In this document: in pieces, positions 53,449-61,523 of the stretch
Layout: each line of letters opens with the position of its first letter
Numbering within the stretch: position 1 is the stretch's first letter
NCBI GenBank assembly: GCA_963740555.1
Contig: CAVUES010000006.1
Coordinates: 1-64,000 of the forward strand
Length of the DNA: 64,000 bases
Origin: Mayfieldus sp963740555
Lineage (GTDB): Bacteria; Actinomycetota; Thermoleophilia; Solirubrobacterales; 70-9
Direction: 5' to 3'
Made by a program: the position numbers and the translations under genes
The notes under the pieces: model-generated
Database searches by the model: none
Seen by the model: only the letters and a program-made list of their open reading frames with translations
What the model was told of the DNA's origin: nothing

Positions 53449-54423
53449 TCACATCTCTGCCAGGGCCGTCCCGTCGAACCAGTGGTGGGAGGGGAAACGC
53501 TCCACCGTGCCGGGCAGGTCAGCCTCGGTCAGCTCGCGCAGCGCGTAGTAGTTGCCGAGGCTTTGAACCGAGCGGGTGCCGTAGAGGATGTCGAGGATCA
53601 TGTGCGATATGTCGAAGGGGCCGTCGGTGCTGCGCCGGGTGACGCCGAACTCGGCGAGCTTCGTCATGTAGTCGTTCGAGCCGAGGCTCTTGCCCATCCG
53701 GATCAGGACCGGCTCCTGCCGATGCAGGTCTTGGGCCTCCACCGTGAGCATCCTGCGGCTGTAGAAGATCGGTGCGCCGGCCCACTCGAGACGAAGGCCG
53801 AGCTGGTAGTCCTCGCCGCCGACCGAGTCGCAGATCTCGTCCAATCCATTGACCTCGAGCAGAAGTTCCCTTGGGGCCCCGAAGCTGCATCCGTACATCT
53901 GACCGCCGACGATCTGCACGCGCCGCGAATCGTCGCCGTGGTCCCAACGTGTGTCGATCCCGGTCTGCGGCGCTTCGCTGCTCAGCAGCTCACCGTCGCG
54001 GACCACCATCTGCTGATGCTTCTGGTAGGCGCCGGCGACCACGCTGCCGTCGGCGGCTGCCCTCCGAACCTCGTCCCACCACCCCGGTATCAGGACCGCG
54101 AGGTCGTCGACGAAGACGAGGTAGGGATCGGTGGCGTAGAGGACCCCCGTGTTGCGGGCGCTGGCCATGCCCATGTACTCCTCCTCGGTGACCCGATGCG
54201 CGCCGTTGAACGGCGTCGGCTTTGCCGGGACGTGCCGAAAGGGAAAGCGGTCTCGAACCATCTCGGCCATCCGGTCGCCGCGCTCGGGGGTGTGGAGCCC
54301 GTCGACCAGGACCACCTCTGGGACGTCGTCTCCAAGTTGACGGGCGAGGCTGTCCGCGAACCACTGAAAGCGCGGCTCGGGGCGATGCGTGACGTAGGCG
54401 ATCGTTATTCCTTCGCTGGCCAC
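53449..54423 (-). CDS. Family 2-like glycosyltransferase
   Basis: 324 residues from GTG 54423. GT-A fold: ITIAYVTHRPEPRFQWFADSL, LVFVDDLAVLIPGWWDE with the DxD-like acidic pair, VGGQMYGCSFGAPRELL and GGEDYQLGLRLEW, the ED motif of inverting GT2 enzymes. No membrane helix. It transfers a sugar from a nucleotide donor to an unknown acceptor, probably surface glycan. Divergent from the FkbM fusion with only 18 bp between starts, so the two are probably controlled together. Confidence 0.82.
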   Translation of the reverse strand: MASEGITIAYVTHRPEPRFQWFADSLARQLGDDVPEVVLVDGLHTPERGDRMAEMVRDRFPFRHVPAKPTPFNGAHRVTEEEYMGMASARNTGVLYATDPYLVFVDDLAVLIPGWWDEVRRAAADGSVVAGAYQKHQQMVVRDGELLSSEAPQTGIDTRWDHGDDSRRVQIVGGQMYGCSFGAPRELLLEVNGLDEICDSVGGEDYQLGLRLEWAGAPIFYSRRMLTVEAQDLHRQEPVLIRMGKSLGSNDYMTKLAEFGVTRRSTDGPFDISHMILDILYGTRSVQSLGNYYALRELTEADLPGTVERFPSHHWFDGTALAEM

Positions 54424-54441
54424 GCGGTGTGCAGCTATAGC

Positions 54442-56226
54442 ATGGGCGTGATGGAGTCGCAGCTCGAGTTCGCTCGGGTGACCGTGGCGGGTGGGCCGGC
54501 TGTGGAGTTCTGCGTCGATCCGCAGGCGAACGACCCGGTCGTTCCGTGGCTGCTCGAACACGACTGGATCGACGAGCCCGTGATGCGGGCTTTTCAGTCT
54601 CTGGTGACCCCCGGCGCACGGGTTCTGGACCTCGGCTCCCATCTGGGCCTGTTCTCGCTTCCCGCCGCCGCCCTCGGTGCGGAGGTGATCGGCGTCGATG
54701 CGAACGCCCAGCACGTTCGGTTGCTTCGCGAAGCGGCGCGGCGCAACGGCTTCGAGAAGCTCGAGGTCGTGCAGGCGGCGGTGACCGACGCCGAGCAGCC
54801 GGTGGAGTTCGTCGATCAAAGCATCCATGGGCATATCCGGGTGCCCGAGGACGGCGACTCGGCGGCCGTGACCCTTGCGGGGGTGACGATCGAAGGGCTG
54901 CTCGCGCGGCGGGGATGGGACGCCGTCGACGTGATCAAGCTCGACATCGAGGGTGCGGAGATGGGGGCGCTGCGAGGCATGCGCAACCTGCACGCCGGCG
55001 GGGCGCGGCCGGCGATGGTCTTCGAGTGCAACGCCGCGATGCTGCCGTTGTTCGGCGAGTCGATATGCCGGTTGCGCAAGTTGATCGCGGAATTCGGCTA
55101 CGAGCTCCTGCTGATCGATCATCTGCGGCCGGGGACGCTGATCGAGTATCCGTCTGCCCTTGCGATCCAGCCCGAGTGCGTATGCGACTACATGGCTGTG
55201 GTCGATCGACCCGACGGTCTCGCGGACCGCTGGGCGCTCGAGGGTCCCTTCACTCTCGAGCAGACGGTGACCCGCTTGATGGACACCGCTTCGCACGACG
55301 GAGAGGGCTATCGGCGTTACGCGGCCGAGCTGATCACGGAAGGCCCCGGCTGGCTGCGCCAGCATCCGCTGGTTCCCGCGGTCCAGCGGGCTCTTGAGCT
55401 TGACCCCAGCTCTTTGGTGCGCTCGGCGCTGCAGGCGCGATCGCGTCCAGGCCCGGCGGCCGAGCACGCGGCCGAGCCGGCGCCGGGTGAGGGCGGGCCG
55501 CCGGACGACATTGCGGCCTTGGCGAGCGGCCTTGCCTTGCGCGCACGCACGCCGATACCCGAACGCCCGGGCGAGCCGAGTCCCGAGGAGCTGGTCTTGA
55601 GCGGCGTCTCGCTGCACGTCCGCGCCGGCCAGCTCCTCGCAGTGGTCGCGGACGATCCCGATGCGAGCTCGGCCCTGATGCGTGCCTTTGCGGGCCTCGA
55701 GGAGCCGGTTCTCGGCGAGCTGGACGTGACCGGCGCCACGACGATGATCGGGGGCGACGAGGTCGGCTTCGAGCCCGGGCTCGACGTGGCCGAGAACATC
55801 GGCGTATTCGGAGCCTTCCTCGGTTGTGATGTTCCGGAGCTCAGCCAACGCGTCCGGGAGCTGGCAGCTCGCGCCGGCGTCGCAGACCGGCTCGAGCTCC
55901 CCCTCTCGGAGGCCGGAGACGAGACTGCGGCGCGGATCGCGCTCACGGTGGCGCTGGAATGCGCGGACCCCGGCCTGTTGCTCGTCGACGCTCTGCCGAG
56001 CCTCGGCGACTCCGAGTTTCGGCAATGGCTCGAGGCCCGGATAGGCGCGCTCCGCGAGGAGGGTGGGGCAGTGGTTCAGGTGATCGAGGAGCCGGGCGAG
56101 CTACTCGCCGCAGCGGATCGGGCGCTCAGCGTCGCCGAGGGCCGCGTGGTCGCATGCGGCAACCCCGATGCGATCTTCGAGGACGTGTTCGCGGGACCGG
56201 TGGCGACCGGGGCGTGGGGACAATGA
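54442..56226 (+). CDS. FkbM methyltransferase fused to degenerate ABC-ATPase domain
   Basis: 594 residues (ATG 54442; ATG 54451 possible). N-terminal FkbM domain: RVLDLGSHLGLFSLPAAAL (about 60-78), VIGVDANAQHVRLL and IKLDIEGAEMGALRGM. After a Pro/Ala/Glu linker (about 335-380) comes an ABC-transporter nucleotide-binding-like domain (about 382-590) with recognisable order but lost catalysis: the Walker A Lys is gone (VVADDPDASSALMRAFAG), the signature LSGGQ is SEAGDE and Walker B ends LLLVDALPS without the catalytic Glu. It resembles Wzt-type polysaccharide exporters that carry a modifying domain, but here the ATPase is probably a binding module. ATGA overlap with the next gene. Confidence 0.8.
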   Translation: MGVMESQLEFARVTVAGGPAVEFCVDPQANDPVVPWLLEHDWIDEPVMRAFQSLVTPGARVLDLGSHLGLFSLPAAALGAEVIGVDANAQHVRLLREAARRNGFEKLEVVQAAVTDAEQPVEFVDQSIHGHIRVPEDGDSAAVTLAGVTIEGLLARRGWDAVDVIKLDIEGAEMGALRGMRNLHAGGARPAMVFECNAAMLPLFGESICRLRKLIAEFGYELLLIDHLRPGTLIEYPSALAIQPECVCDYMAVVDRPDGLADRWALEGPFTLEQTVTRLMDTASHDGEGYRRYAAELITEGPGWLRQHPLVPAVQRALELDPSSLVRSALQARSRPGPAAEHAAEPAPGEGGPPDDIAALASGLALRARTPIPERPGEPSPEELVLSGVSLHVRAGQLLAVVADDPDASSALMRAFAGLEEPVLGELDVTGATTMIGGDEVGFEPGLDVAENIGVFGAFLGCDVPELSQRVRELAARAGVADRLELPLSEAGDETAARIALTVALECADPGLLLVDALPSLGDSEFRQWLEARIGALREEGGAVVQVIEEPGELLAAADRALSVAEGRVVACGNPDAIFEDVFAGPVATGAWGQ

Positions 56227-58211
56227 GCGGCGCGCAGACGATCGGCCTCTGCATGATCGTCCGCAACGAGGAAGCGGTGATCGAGCGCTGCCTGGAGTCG
56301 GTGTCTGGATTGATCGACTCCTGGGTGATCTGCGATACAGGGTCCACCGACGGCACCCCTGAGCGCGTGCGGAGCGCGCTCGCCGGATTGCCCGGGGAGC
56401 TGCATCAAACGCCATGGGTCGACTTCGGCCACAACCGCAGCGAGCTGATGGAGCTTGCCTACGGGTCGGCCGACTATCTGCTGCTCGTCGATGCCGACAT
56501 GACGATCCGGGTTCGCGCGCAGTTCCGGGAGCTCAGCGAGGACGCTTACATGCTGCGCGAGACGGGCCAGCTCGACTTCGGCGTCCTGCGGGTGGTGCGT
56601 GGGGATCGCCGCTGGTGGTACGAGGGAGCGACCCATGAGTACATCGCCACCGATGGTCGCTTCGGCCAGGGGCAGCTCGATGAGCTGCTGGTGGAGCATC
56701 ACGCCGACGGCTTCGCTCGTCGCGACAAGCTGATCCGCGATGTGGGGCTGCTGAAGCGCGACCTGGCGCGAGACCCGAACGATCCCCGCTCGACCTTCTA
56801 TCTGGCCCAGACCTACCGCGATCTGGGCAAGCCGGAGCTGGCGATCCAGCATTACCGGCGGCGCGTCCAGCTGGGTGGATGGGACGAGGAGGTCTTCTAC
56901 GCCAACTTCCAGCAGGGGGCCCTCCTCGCCGAGGAGGACCTGCTTGCCGCCGAGCCCGTCCTGCTCGAGGCCTGGGAGCGCCGGCCGACCAGGGCCGAGC
57001 CGCTGCACGCGCTCGCACGAGCGCACTCACGAAACGGGAACTTCGCCGTCGCTCACATGTTCGCCAGCCGCGGCTTGGAGATCCCCTATCCCTCCGACGT
57101 CCTGTTCATCCATCGCTGGGTCTACGAATGGGGGCTGCGGCTGGAGCAGGCGGTGGCGGCAGCCGGGCTCGGGCGGCGCGAGGAAGCGAGGGCGGGGCTG
57201 GAGGAGCTGCTTCGCGACGAGGACCTTCCGCGGCACGTCGAGCAGCACGTGCGAAGCAGCCTCAAGAAGCTCGACCGCAAGGGCGGAGCGCGGCTGGCGG
57301 CCCGACCCGATCTGCCCCGGATCAACTCGGTCGCGCCGAGCACCCGGATCGGCGAGATCAAGCTCGACGTCAAGCCGGCCTGGCCAAGCTTCAACCCCAG
57401 CATCGCGGCCGCCGGCGCCAATGGCGGATTTCGGATGATCGTGCGCACCGCGAACTATCAGATCGAGCGTGGCGTCCTTCACGAGGAGGGGGTGCTTCAC
57501 AACATCAACTACATGCTCGAGCTGACTTCCGATCTAGGCGTTGGAGACGTGCAGCCGATCGTCGATCGTTCGACTGGGCCCAAGCGCTACTACTCGCGGA
57601 TCCAGGGATTCGAGGATTGCCGGCTGTTCAATCTGAACGGCAGCTGGTACGCGACGGCGACGGTATGCGAACTGAACCCGGTGGAGCGGCGAGAGATCGC
57701 GCTCCTTGGGCTGGAGGGGCGCGAGGTCGCCTCGGTGCGCCGCCTCGCGGGCCCGCACCCGCAGCGCCATGAGAAGAACTGGATGCCGCTGGAGATCGAC
57801 GGCGTGCTGCATTTCGTCTATAGCTGCGCTCCAACCCTGGTGCTGCGCTGCGACCCCGGCACCGGAAGCATCGACCGAGTCGCCGAGAGCGAGGGGCCGG
57901 CGATCGCGCGTGACTTTCGCGGTGGCTCGCAGGGCGTTCGGGTCGATGGCGGGCATCTGTTCTCGGTGCACGAAGTCGATGGCAGCGAGCGTGCGCTCCG
58001 CTACATGCACCGCTTCGTTCTGCTCGGAGACCAGCTCGAGCTGACGGCGGTCTCGCGCCCTTTCACCTTCACCTCCGATCGGGTCGAGTTCTGCGCCGGG
58101 ATGGCGCGGCGCGGCGACGAGCTGGTGCTGAGCTTCGGGGTCAGTGACGCGGCGGCCGGACTTGCCCTAATTTCCGTCCACGAGGCCCTTGCGCTGCTTG
58201 AAGGCGTCTGA
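56223..58211 (+). CDS. GT2-TPR-GH130-like propeller fusion
   Basis: 662 residues in three parts. (1) Glycosyltransferase 2 (about 5-200): GLCMIVRNEEAVIERCLESV, ICDTGSTDGTPE and LLVDADMTIR with the DxD, as in SunS-type enzymes. (2) TPR-like helical repeats (about 200-360): STFYLAQTYRDLGKPELAIQHY and following pairs. (3) A C-terminal beta-propeller-like domain (about 380-660) resembling GH130 phosphorylases: FNPSIAA, QGFEDCRLF, HEKNWMPLEIDG, GSQGV and VEFCAGMARRGDELVLSFG. Synthesis and phosphorolysis or sugar-binding functions could thus be joined in one chain. Coupled to the FkbM fusion upstream and followed by a Tat-exported protein. Confidence 0.82.
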   Translation: MSGAQTIGLCMIVRNEEAVIERCLESVSGLIDSWVICDTGSTDGTPERVRSALAGLPGELHQTPWVDFGHNRSELMELAYGSADYLLLVDADMTIRVRAQFRELSEDAYMLRETGQLDFGVLRVVRGDRRWWYEGATHEYIATDGRFGQGQLDELLVEHHADGFARRDKLIRDVGLLKRDLARDPNDPRSTFYLAQTYRDLGKPELAIQHYRRRVQLGGWDEEVFYANFQQGALLAEEDLLAAEPVLLEAWERRPTRAEPLHALARAHSRNGNFAVAHMFASRGLEIPYPSDVLFIHRWVYEWGLRLEQAVAAAGLGRREEARAGLEELLRDEDLPRHVEQHVRSSLKKLDRKGGARLAARPDLPRINSVAPSTRIGEIKLDVKPAWPSFNPSIAAAGANGGFRMIVRTANYQIERGVLHEEGVLHNINYMLELTSDLGVGDVQPIVDRSTGPKRYYSRIQGFEDCRLFNLNGSWYATATVCELNPVERREIALLGLEGREVASVRRLAGPHPQRHEKNWMPLEIDGVLHFVYSCAPTLVLRCDPGTGSIDRVAESEGPAIARDFRGGSQGVRVDGGHLFSVHEVDGSERALRYMHRFVLLGDQLELTAVSRPFTFTSDRVEFCAGMARRGDELVLSFGVSDAAAGLALISVHEALALLEGV

Positions 58212-58242
58212 GAGAGTGCCTAGGCTGCCGCGGAGGCACCTT

Positions 58243-58857
58243 TTGAGCGAAGAGACAGGTCCAGACAACCGCAAATCGGGTAAGGAATCGCGGGCCGATG
58301 ACGGCGTCACCCGTCGCCGCTTTGTCGCCGGCGGGGTCGCGATCGGTGCCGCGGTGGTATGGACCTCGCCCTTCCCGTTCGCCGACGCGGCGATTGGCCA
58401 GCTGCTTCCAGTCGACGACGCGCAGGCTGCCGGCAGTCCGACCGGGCCGGCCGGGCCGACCGGCAGCAGTGGCGCCGGACCCGAGGCGCCGACGGAGTCC
58501 CGGGCGCGCATCCACGTCCGTCATCAGGTCCGGGTCGGGAGACAGGGCCGAATCTTCGTCGGGGTCGACTGCGTCGGCGACCAGACCCTGACCGGCACCG
58601 CGCGACTGCAGGGCCTGTTGGGTTCGGGCAACGGCACCCGGCGGGAGGTTCTCAGCCCCCTGACGCGGCATGTGGCGTTGGGGCACTCCAGCTTCCGGGT
58701 GGCACCCGGCCGCCACAAGCGCATCGAGATCCGGTTGAGCCCCAACGGTCGCCGGCTGCTGCGCCAGCGCGGCACCCTGAGGGCGCGACTGATCGTCAAG
58801 ACACCGGGGCGCAATCCCCAGCGCCGCACCCTGAAGCTGATCTCGGCTCTGCACTGA
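58243..58857 (+). CDS. Tat-exported protein of unknown function
   Basis: 204 residues from TTG 58243, chosen because GGAGG lies 6 nt upstream. A twin-arginine signal DGVTRRRFVAGGVAIGAAVV is followed by an Ala-rich exit (ADAAIGQ), then a Gly/Pro/Ser/Thr linker and a basic all-beta domain (RIHVRHQVRVGRQGRIFVGV, RHKRIEIRLSPNGRRLLRQ). Tat export implies folding in the cytoplasm, possibly with the glycosyltransferases next to it, which makes it a candidate substrate of the cluster (inference). No catalytic motif. Confidence 0.7.
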   Translation: MSEETGPDNRKSGKESRADDGVTRRRFVAGGVAIGAAVVWTSPFPFADAAIGQLLPVDDAQAAGSPTGPAGPTGSSGAGPEAPTESRARIHVRHQVRVGRQGRIFVGVDCVGDQTLTGTARLQGLLGSGNGTRREVLSPLTRHVALGHSSFRVAPGRHKRIEIRLSPNGRRLLRQRGTLRARLIVKTPGRNPQRRTLKLISALH

Positions 58858-58979
58858 CGCAAAACGCTTGGGCCGCGGGTATCCTGCCGCCCCGACGGGC
58901 AAGGGATTGCAGGCAAGGGCAAGGACGGCACCTGAAGTTCCGCTCGGGCTGCGTCCGGGCGGTGGACGTAGGAGGCGCA

Positions 58980-59831
58980 TTGAAGTACGGATCTCCACCT
59001 GGATTCGTCGTGCGGCTTGTTGCGACGGTGGGAGCGAGCCTGCTGCTGATGGCAGGGCTCGCGACGCAGGCCGCCGCGGCACCGCTTGCGCACGGCCAGC
59101 TCGTGCACATCGCCAAGCCGGGAGCGAGGCTGAACGCCAACCAGAGCAACAACTGGTTCGGCTACAACCAGGGCTCACTGGAGCAGGGCGGCCTGAAGCA
59201 ATTTCACTCGATCACCGGCGACTGGACGGTCCCCGCAATCAGCAGCCACGCGGCGGGCCAGGACGAGGCGTCCTCGGACTGGATCGGCATCGGCGGCGGC
59301 TGCATCGACGCCACCTGCACGGTGACCGACAACACCCTGATCCAGACCGGCACCGAGCAGGACGTCAGCGCGACCGGGCAGAAGTCCTATTCCGCCTGGT
59401 ACGAGCTGATTCCCGCTCCCTCGATCGGGATCAGCATGACGGTGGGCGCCGGCGACCACATGCACGCCGACATCACCGAGGCGGTCTCGGGCTCGGACGT
59501 CTGGAAGATCACGCTGCGGGACGTGACCCGCAACGAGACCTTCACGACCACCGTTCCCTATCCGTCCACTCATGCGACCGCGGAGTGGATCGAGGAAACG
59601 CCGCTTCTGATCGGCACCAACGCCGGTCTGGCGTCGCTTCCGAACCTGACCGATCCCCGGTTCGACTCCGGGACGACCAACGGTGCCAACGCGCGCCTGA
59701 AGGCGTCCGAGGAGATGTTGCTGACCGACAGCAACGGAGCCGTGATCGGCACGCCCTCGGCGCCGGACGCGAACCTCGACGGGTTCTCGGCCTGCACCTG
59801 GGCGACCAGCTGCGCGACACCGAGCGGCTGA
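58980..59831 (+). CDS. Secreted G1-type (eqolisin-like) peptidase
   Basis: 283 residues from TTG 58980 with GGAGG 4 nt upstream. Sec signal peptide (FVVRLVATVGASLLLMAGLA, cut after AAAAP). The mature part follows the G1 glutamic peptidase fold: NNWFGYNQG, GDWTVPAI, SSDWIGIGGG, NTLIQTGTEQ (candidate catalytic Gln), AWYELIP, MTVGAGDHMHADI and THATAEWIEETP (candidate catalytic Glu). These enzymes are acid-active, pepstatin-insensitive and better known from fungi. Catalytic assignment is from pattern only. Monocistronic, ends before a strong hairpin. Confidence 0.78.
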   Translation: MKYGSPPGFVVRLVATVGASLLLMAGLATQAAAAPLAHGQLVHIAKPGARLNANQSNNWFGYNQGSLEQGGLKQFHSITGDWTVPAISSHAAGQDEASSDWIGIGGGCIDATCTVTDNTLIQTGTEQDVSATGQKSYSAWYELIPAPSIGISMTVGAGDHMHADITEAVSGSDVWKITLRDVTRNETFTTTVPYPSTHATAEWIEETPLLIGTNAGLASLPNLTDPRFDSGTTNGANARLKASEEMLLTDSNGAVIGTPSAPDANLDGFSACTWATSCATPSG

Positions 59832-59844
59832 CGCGCAAGGGGTT

Positions 59845-59882
59845 GAGCGGCGGGCGCGTCTGAAAGGCGCGCCCGCCCGCTC
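59845..59882. terminator. GC-rich bidirectional hairpin between convergent genes
   Basis: GAGCGGCGGGCGCG (59845-59858) pairs with CGCGCCCGCCCGCTC (59868-59882) with one bulged base and a 9-nt loop. It lies 13 nt after the peptidase stop and 27 nt before the end of the convergent P450. No T run, as is common for terminators in very GC-rich actinobacteria. Confidence 0.7.
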
Positions 59883-59908
59883 GGCCGCGCGCTAGTGGGC
59901 CCGCGCGC

Positions 59909-61135
59909 CTACCAGCGAACCGGCAGCGTCTTCATCTGGTTGAGGAACGGCGACAGCGCATGCCGCGGCCGGCCGGCTATCTCGATCTCCGGGAACCGCT
60001 TCAGCGTCTCCTCGAAGAGGATGCGCAGCTCGAGGCGTGCCAGGGCGGTGCCGAGGCAGAAGTGGCGGCCGCCGGCCCCAAACGCCTGGTGCTCGGGGTT
60101 GCGGCGCACGTCGAAGCTGTCGGGATCCTCGTATTTGTCCTCGTCGCGGTTGCTCGACACGTACCACATCAGCACCTTGTCTCCGTCCTTGATCGGCTGA
60201 CCGGCGATCTCGGTGTCGCCCATGGCCGTGCGGCGGAAGTGGGCGAAGGCGGGGAACATGCGCAGGCACTCCTCGACCGCGCTCGGGATCAGCGACGGGT
60301 CGTCGATCAGCAGTTGCTTCTGGTCGGGGTTCTCCATCAGCGCCCGCATGCCGCTCGTGTAGGTGGCCTTGGTGCTGTCGTTCCCGGCGGCGACGAGCAG
60401 GAAGAAGCCCATGACGATCTCCATCTCGCTGAGGCTGTCGCCGTCGACCTCCGCGTGGACGAGGACGCTGGTCAGGTCGTCGGTCGGATTGCGCTGGCGC
60501 TCGGCGATCATCGCCCGGCAGCGCTCGAAGATCTCCGGGATGTCGCGCTGGAGGATCGCGTCGAGCCCGCCCGGGTTGAGGTCTGGATCGCCGAGCCCCA
60601 GGGTCCCGTTCATCAGGTTTGCCCAGACCTCGTCGTCCTCCTCGGGGATGCCCATGAAGCTGCCGATCACGCGCGAGACCACCGGCTGGGCGACCTCGGT
60701 GACCAGGTCGCACTCGCCGAGCGGCGCGACGCCGTCGAGCACCCGCTCGGCGATCTCGCGGATCGCGTCCTCGTGCTCGGCGATCCGCTTCGGGGTGAAG
60801 CCGCGCTGGAACAGCATCTTCAGCCGGTCGTGCTTCGGCGGGTCCATGCCGATGAACATCGACTGCACGAGCTCGAGCGGCACCTGGTGGGTGAGCCCGG
60901 TGACCCCGCCGCGCTCGGAGGAGAACGTCTTGTGGTCGTGGCTGACCGTGTGCACGTCCTCGGCCCGGGTGATCGACCAGAACCCCTCCTCGTTGGGGTA
61001 CTCGTTGAGCTCGCTCCAGTGCACCGGGCACTCGCCCCGCATACGCGTGAAGACCTCGTGCGGGGGGCCGTCGACCCAGTACTCGGCGTCGGCGACGTCG
61101 ATCTGGTCGAGGTCCTTCTCCGTGCGCGTGGCCAT
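59909..61135 (-). CDS. Cytochrome P450
   Basis: 408 residues, no membrane anchor (soluble bacterial class). Heme-binding loop FGAGGRHFCLGTALARLEL with the axial Cys, I-helix AAGNDSTKAT (oxygen-activating acid and Thr), and the ExxR pair in EECLRMFP. The overall pattern is like the actinobacterial CYP125/CYP142/CYP124 sterol and lipid oxidases, which hydroxylate side chains. No ferredoxin or reductase gene is adjacent, so redox partners come from elsewhere. Substrate unproven. Confidence 0.9.
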   Translation of the reverse strand: MATRTEKDLDQIDVADAEYWVDGPPHEVFTRMRGECPVHWSELNEYPNEEGFWSITRAEDVHTVSHDHKTFSSERGGVTGLTHQVPLELVQSMFIGMDPPKHDRLKMLFQRGFTPKRIAEHEDAIREIAERVLDGVAPLGECDLVTEVAQPVVSRVIGSFMGIPEEDDEVWANLMNGTLGLGDPDLNPGGLDAILQRDIPEIFERCRAMIAERQRNPTDDLTSVLVHAEVDGDSLSEMEIVMGFFLLVAAGNDSTKATYTSGMRALMENPDQKQLLIDDPSLIPSAVEECLRMFPAFAHFRRTAMGDTEIAGQPIKDGDKVLMWYVSSNRDEDKYEDPDSFDVRRNPEHQAFGAGGRHFCLGTALARLELRILFEETLKRFPEIEIAGRPRHALSPFLNQMKTLPVRW

Positions 61136-61523
61136 CCTTGCTCCAGCCTACTGGCTAGCCGAGCGAGTCAGCGAGTTGTCGCTACCCTCGGCCAACCTGA
61201 TGATCCGGTCGAGAACCCCTACGTCACCGGCTCGGGCTTCGTCTCCCCGCCGGCCGGCAAGCCCTTCGCCGATCGCTCCAGCGACGCGCCGGGCGTGATC
61301 CACGCGGGCGACGCGACGGTGCGGGCGTTCCGGTCAGTTGGCTGGGGGTGGGGCGGCCGCTGGGCCGGCACAAAAGACTTTCAACACTTCTCCGAAAACG
61401 GGCACTAAGTCGTCAGGAGCACGCAGTTCGGGGGAAGCAGGGAGGGCGGCGAAACGAGCGCACTAAAAACGTGCGGGAGTGAGGCGCCCGACCGATGACC
61501 CCGAAATGCGCCGCTCCTGCGGC
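61136..61523. other. Intergenic stretch holding a peptidase remnant
   Basis: 388 bp between the P450 start and the acylase stop. It contains the M15 fragment listed separately (61208-61408). The P450 promoter should lie in 61136-61207. The rest (61409-61523) shows nothing recognisable. Confidence 0.6.
61208..61408 (+). pseudogene. C-terminal remnant of an M15 D-Ala-D-Ala carboxypeptidase
   Basis: 66 codons ending at TAA 61408 match only the C-terminal end of M15-type cell-wall peptidases: VENPYV, SPPAGKPFADRS, PGVIHAGDATVRAFRSVGW, WGGRWAGTKDFQHFS with the last metal-binding His. The N-terminal two thirds with the other metal ligands is missing, replaced by the P450 region. No start codon or ribosome site fits. 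This is a 5'-truncated, dead gene. Confidence 0.75.

Noticed and set aside
53449..56025. One long minus-strand gene spanning glycosyltransferase and the FkbM region
   Set aside because: Only the part up to 54423 has glycosyltransferase motifs; the remainder is the antisense of the FkbM fusion.
58430..58490. Collagen-like Gly-Pro-X repeat in the Tat protein
   Set aside because: Only a few Gly-Pro-containing triplets without regular period; better described as a flexible linker.
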